The translations under genes and the position numbers were made by a program. A stretch of 8,162 nt of DNA from positions 1 through 8,162 of the forward strand of contig CABUTP010000060.1 of assembly GCA_902494545.1 (NCBI GenBank), read 5' to 3'. This document shows positions 6,165 through 8,162 of this stretch, piece by piece; position 1 is the stretch's first letter, and each line of letters starts with the position of its first letter. The notes beneath the pieces are model-generated. The model was not told the origin of the DNA, ran no database searches, and was given only the letters and a program-made list of their open reading frames with translations. Origin of the DNA: an uncultured Collinsella sp. Lineage in GTDB: Bacteria > Actinomycetota > Coriobacteriia > Coriobacteriales > Coriobacteriaceae.

Positions 6165-6581
6165 CTACTCGGCCTCTTCGGCGTCCTCTGCGTCGTCGGG
6201 CTCAACAGACTCGACGGGCACCGAGGTCACGTTGTCCTCGACCGAATCGACGATGTCGCGCACATGGGCCAAAAAGGCCGTGCGCTCGGGGGCGGTCATA
6301 ACGCGGACGCGGGCCAGGATGAGCTCGTCGAGCACGCGCTGTGCCGCAGTCTCGCCCTGCATGCCCAGACGCTCAGTCAGGTCGGAGATGGTGCCACCCG
6401 CCTGCTCGAACATGTCGGACACGCTGCGGGCGATATCGGGGGCGCCGGCATCCTTGCGGACCTGCTCGCCCTTGGTACCGAGGTCATCGAGAACCTTCTT
6501 GCCGCCCTCGACGGCAACGGCGGCGGCACCGAAGCCCACGTTGATGGCACCGTTAACAAGCTGATCGAGTTTCATAACCAT
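6165..6581 (-). CDS. Phasin-like small helical protein
   Basis: The protein is 138 residues from the chosen ATG. The frame extends to a TTG at 6593, but GGAG (6591-6588) lies six bases before the ATG at 6581, which favours MVMKLDQLVNGAINVGFGAAAV as the N-terminus. The start resembles phasin/PhaF-type proteins: KLDQLVN, then a small-residue Gly/Ala segment, VEGGKKVLDDLGTKGEQVRK, a predicted helix, and a later segment ERLGMQGETAAQRVLDELILARVRVM. The C-terminus is strongly acidic (DDAEDAEEAE). True phasins coat polyhydroxyalkanoate granules, but small phasin-like proteins often sit next to ABC1 kinases in bacteria with no known polymer pathway. The pairing and 8-base spacing suggest joint function with the kinase, perhaps at the membrane. 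The specific role is unknown. Confidence 0.75.
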   Translation of the reverse strand: MVMKLDQLVNGAINVGFGAAAVAVEGGKKVLDDLGTKGEQVRKDAGAPDIARSVSDMFEQAGGTISDLTERLGMQGETAAQRVLDELILARVRVMTAPERTAFLAHVRDIVDSVEDNVTSVPVESVEPDDAEDAEEAE

Positions 6582-6587
6582 GGTTGA

Positions 6588-6591
6588 CTCC
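6588..6591 (-). promoter_or_regulatory. Ribosome binding site deciding the phasin-like start
   Basis: The minus strand reads GGAGTCAACCATGG. The GGAG is six bases from the ATG at 6581 and twelve from the ATG at 6575. It overlaps the TTG at 6593-6591, so that TTG cannot use it as its own ribosome site. An out-of-frame ATG at 6597 also lies too close. Confidence 0.65.
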
Positions 6592-6616
6592 AATCATGAA
6601 CAACTGCATTGGCCTT

Positions 6617-6646
6617 CTTGTACCCAAGATTGGGCGAACGACACAA
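6617..6646 (-). promoter_or_regulatory. Candidate promoter of the phasin-like/UbiB operon
   Basis: On the minus strand TTGTGT (6646-6641), an 18-base spacer and TACAAG (6622-6617) form a weak sigma70-like pair. The start would fall some 25-30 bases before the ATG at 6581. A small inverted repeat CCCAA-GA-TTGGG (6623-6634) sits in the spacer and could bind a regulator or be chance. The gap after the dipeptidase terminator makes a promoter here necessary, but these boxes are only a best guess. Confidence 0.35.
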
Positions 6647-6672
6647 AATCGTTTTACCGCCAAGATAGAAAT

Positions 6673-6711
6673 CGAGCGGGGCAAAGCCTTTGACGGCGTT
6701 TGCCCCGCTCG
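6673..6711 (-). terminator. Intrinsic terminator of the C69 dipeptidase gene
   Basis: A perfect 13-base inverted repeat (CGAGCGGGGCAAA at 6673-6685 against TTTGCCCCGCTCG at 6699-6711) is extended by GCC (6686-6688) and GGC (6695-6697) past a one-base bulge, with a six-base loop. It begins about 18 bases after the dipeptidase stop. On the minus strand it is followed by ATTTCTATCTT, a moderate T-rich tail; the plus direction has none. Confidence 0.8.
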
Positions 6712-6729
6712 TTCGCTGCAAGGTCGTCT

Positions 6730-8162
6730 TTACCTTACGTTATCGTTCATCGCGAAGGAGTTCTTCATGGCGCAGCTCGTGGTGTAGAGCACCTTGCCCA
6801 ACAGAGCATCGGTCTCCACGCGCACAAGCTCGGCAAAGGCCTCGTTGGCGCGGGCGAGCTCGGCAGGCACCTCGGCCTCGGGCAGCGCGGCCACGACAGC
6901 GTCAACGTCGTGAATCTGCTTGTGGCCCATGCCGCCGACCTTCTCCTGATAATCCTCGACCGCGCGACCGCACTCATGGAAGCGAACATCGGCCAAGGCC
7001 CCGATCAGGCGGTTGGCCCAGTAGAAGTTCTCGGACGTCACGCGAGCCTGCGTGTCGGCATAGTACTCGGGCATGGTCTCGACGTTGGCGTACAGCGGCA
7101 CGAGCGCGTTAAACGAGTTAGAGCCAAACGCCATCCACTGCACGGCGCGATACGCCGGCTGTACATAGGGACGCAGCTGCAACACGGCAAGCTGGCTGTT
7201 GCGGTTGATGCCGATGGGACGATAGGCGCCGCGTGTGGCGGGCGTGCCCTTGCTGCCGTAGCAGTCGTACTCCGTGCCCTGGTAGTGGCTCGAAAGCACG
7301 TACTTGATGTCCTCGAGGGTCACCTTGCGCTCGGGCACGCGGCTCCAGGGGATGTCGTCGCTCTCGGGCGTGTAGTCGGCGTCGGGACCATCCCACACAT
7401 CGCTGGGGTTGAGGCAGCGCTGCATGTACCAGGCGCGCGGCGTGTTGTAGACGTGGTCGCTGTCGCTGTGCGAGCCAAAGGCCTCGCGCGGGTTAAAGAC
7501 CGCGGCGGGACCGTCGCCCTTAACGCCCAGCGTCAGGTCCAGATGCCACTCGGCCATCCAGGTGCGCAGGTCGGCAGAGCACATGTGATCGGCCTGGGCG
7601 CCCTCGGCGTCGTCCAGGTCAAAGCTGTCGATACCCAGCTGGTTGGGCATGGTCACATAGGCGTCATCGGGCACGCGCTTGGCGATCCAGTGGTGGCCGC
7701 CGATGGTCTCGAGCCACCAGATCTCGTCAACGTCACTAAAGGCGATGCCATTGTTCTCATAGGTGCCGTAGCGCTCGAGCAGCTCACCCAGAATGCGCAC
7801 GCCGTCGCGGGCAGACTTGGCATACGGCAGCACCAGGGTCACCTTGTCCTCCTCGCCCAGACCGCCGGGCTGCGCCGGAACATGGCCGTCCTCGCCCTCG
7901 TTGCCCTTGGCGGGCACGTAGTCCACGAGCGGATCGGCGCCGCGGACGCGCTCGTTGGTGGTGAGCGTCTCGGTTGCGGACATGCCAACATTGAGCTCAT
8001 TGAAGCCGGCCTCGGCCCAAATGCCATGACCCGGGACAACGTCGGGGACGCTTGTGTAACGCATGGGATTGTCGGGCAGTTCAACGGTCAGGTGGCTCAG
8101 GACACTCGTGTAGACACGCGGCTGCTCGTCGGGATGTACTACGCGCATGCGCTTGGGCTCAA
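6730..8162 (-). CDS. C69-family dipeptidase (N-terminus outside window)
   Basis: The frame is open from the right edge to the TAA at 6730-6732, about 476 codons. The Met at 8148 is internal: the frame continues upstream as EPKR, and MRVVHPDEQPRVYTSV aligns with a region that follows the N-terminal catalytic segment in family C69 (PepD/U34). Perhaps 35-40 residues, including the nucleophile cysteine at the processed N-terminus, are therefore missing. Visible family features, numbered from that Met, are GIWAEAGFNELNVGMSATET (42-61), the ADPLVDY that follows (71-77), the AKSARDGV...LLERYG helix, AFSDVDEIWWLETIGGHHW, and PDDAYVTMPNQLGIDSFD. These enzymes are Ntn-hydrolases that cleave dipeptides with broad specificity, usually in the cytoplasm, though some members are exported. 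Export cannot be judged without the N-terminus. The gene is followed by a strong terminator and appears to be the end of its transcript. Confidence 0.93.
   Translation of the reverse strand, partial: EPKRMRVVHPDEQPRVYTSVLSHLTVELPDNPMRYTSVPDVVPGHGIWAEAGFNELNVGMSATETLTTNERVRGADPLVDYVPAKGNEGEDGHVPAQPGGLGEEDKVTLVLPYAKSARDGVRILGELLERYGTYENNGIAFSDVDEIWWLETIGGHHWIAKRVPDDAYVTMPNQLGIDSFDLDDAEGAQADHMCSADLRTWMAEWHLDLTLGVKGDGPAAVFNPREAFGSHSDSDHVYNTPRAWYMQRCLNPSDVWDGPDADYTPESDDIPWSRVPERKVTLEDIKYVLSSHYQGTEYDCYGSKGTPATRGAYRPIGINRNSQLAVLQLRPYVQPAYRAVQWMAFGSNSFNALVPLYANVETMPEYYADTQARVTSENFYWANRLIGALADVRFHECGRAVEDYQEKVGGMGHKQIHDVDAVVAALPEAEVPAELARANEAFAELVRVETDALLGKVLYTTSCAMKNSFAMNDNVR

Noticed and set aside
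6582..6593. TTG start at 6593 for the phasin-like protein
   Set aside because: The only good ribosome site (GGAG at 6591-6588) overlaps this TTG and is ideally spaced for the ATG at 6581.
1..8162. tRNA, rRNA, CRISPR array, insertion sequence or prophage genes
   Set aside because: No regular direct repeats with spacers, no cloverleaf-like sequence and no transposase or phage-type protein were seen on either strand.

Overview
The window looks like a chromosomal piece of a high-GC anaerobic actinobacterium of the class Coriobacteriia, probably Collinsella or a close relative. This is inferred from the GC-rich, C/G-ending codon use, the C69 dipeptidase of gut-anaerobe type, the phasin-like/ABC1-kinase pair, and the large secreted protein built from Ig-like repeats. 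No database search was possible. All four genes lie on the minus strand.

Reading in the direction of transcription (from high to low coordinates): (1) 8162-6730 is a C69-family dipeptidase lacking its N-terminus, ending in a strong hairpin terminator (6673-6711). (2) 6581-4393 is a two-gene operon. A 138-residue phasin-like protein is followed after 8 bases by a 587-residue UbiB/AarF (ABC1) kinase-like membrane protein. (3) 4392-3729 is a 660-base intergenic region packed with signals. It holds a weak terminator, a 154-base near-palindromic element with 26-base terminal inverted repeats, a good intrinsic terminator, a sigma70-type promoter overlapping that terminator's T-tract, a cobalamin-type riboswitch (about 4044-3871) and a 140-base structured leader. 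(4) 3728-1 is a secreted surface protein of at least 1242 residues, cut by the left window edge. It has a signal peptide, an Ala/Asp-rich linker, seven divergent Ig-like repeats, and then one complete and one incomplete atrophied-Ig-type domain.

The most interesting reading is that a B12-sensing riboswitch controls a giant Ig-repeat surface protein. Riboswitches of this class usually control corrinoid synthesis or uptake. This suggests that the protein is a cell-surface factor for capturing corrinoids, or is otherwise made when cobalamin is scarce. The part of the protein that could prove this, its C-terminus, is outside the window. The second unexplained item is the 154-base inverted-repeat element, which may be a MITE-like element or the source of a long RNA hairpin.
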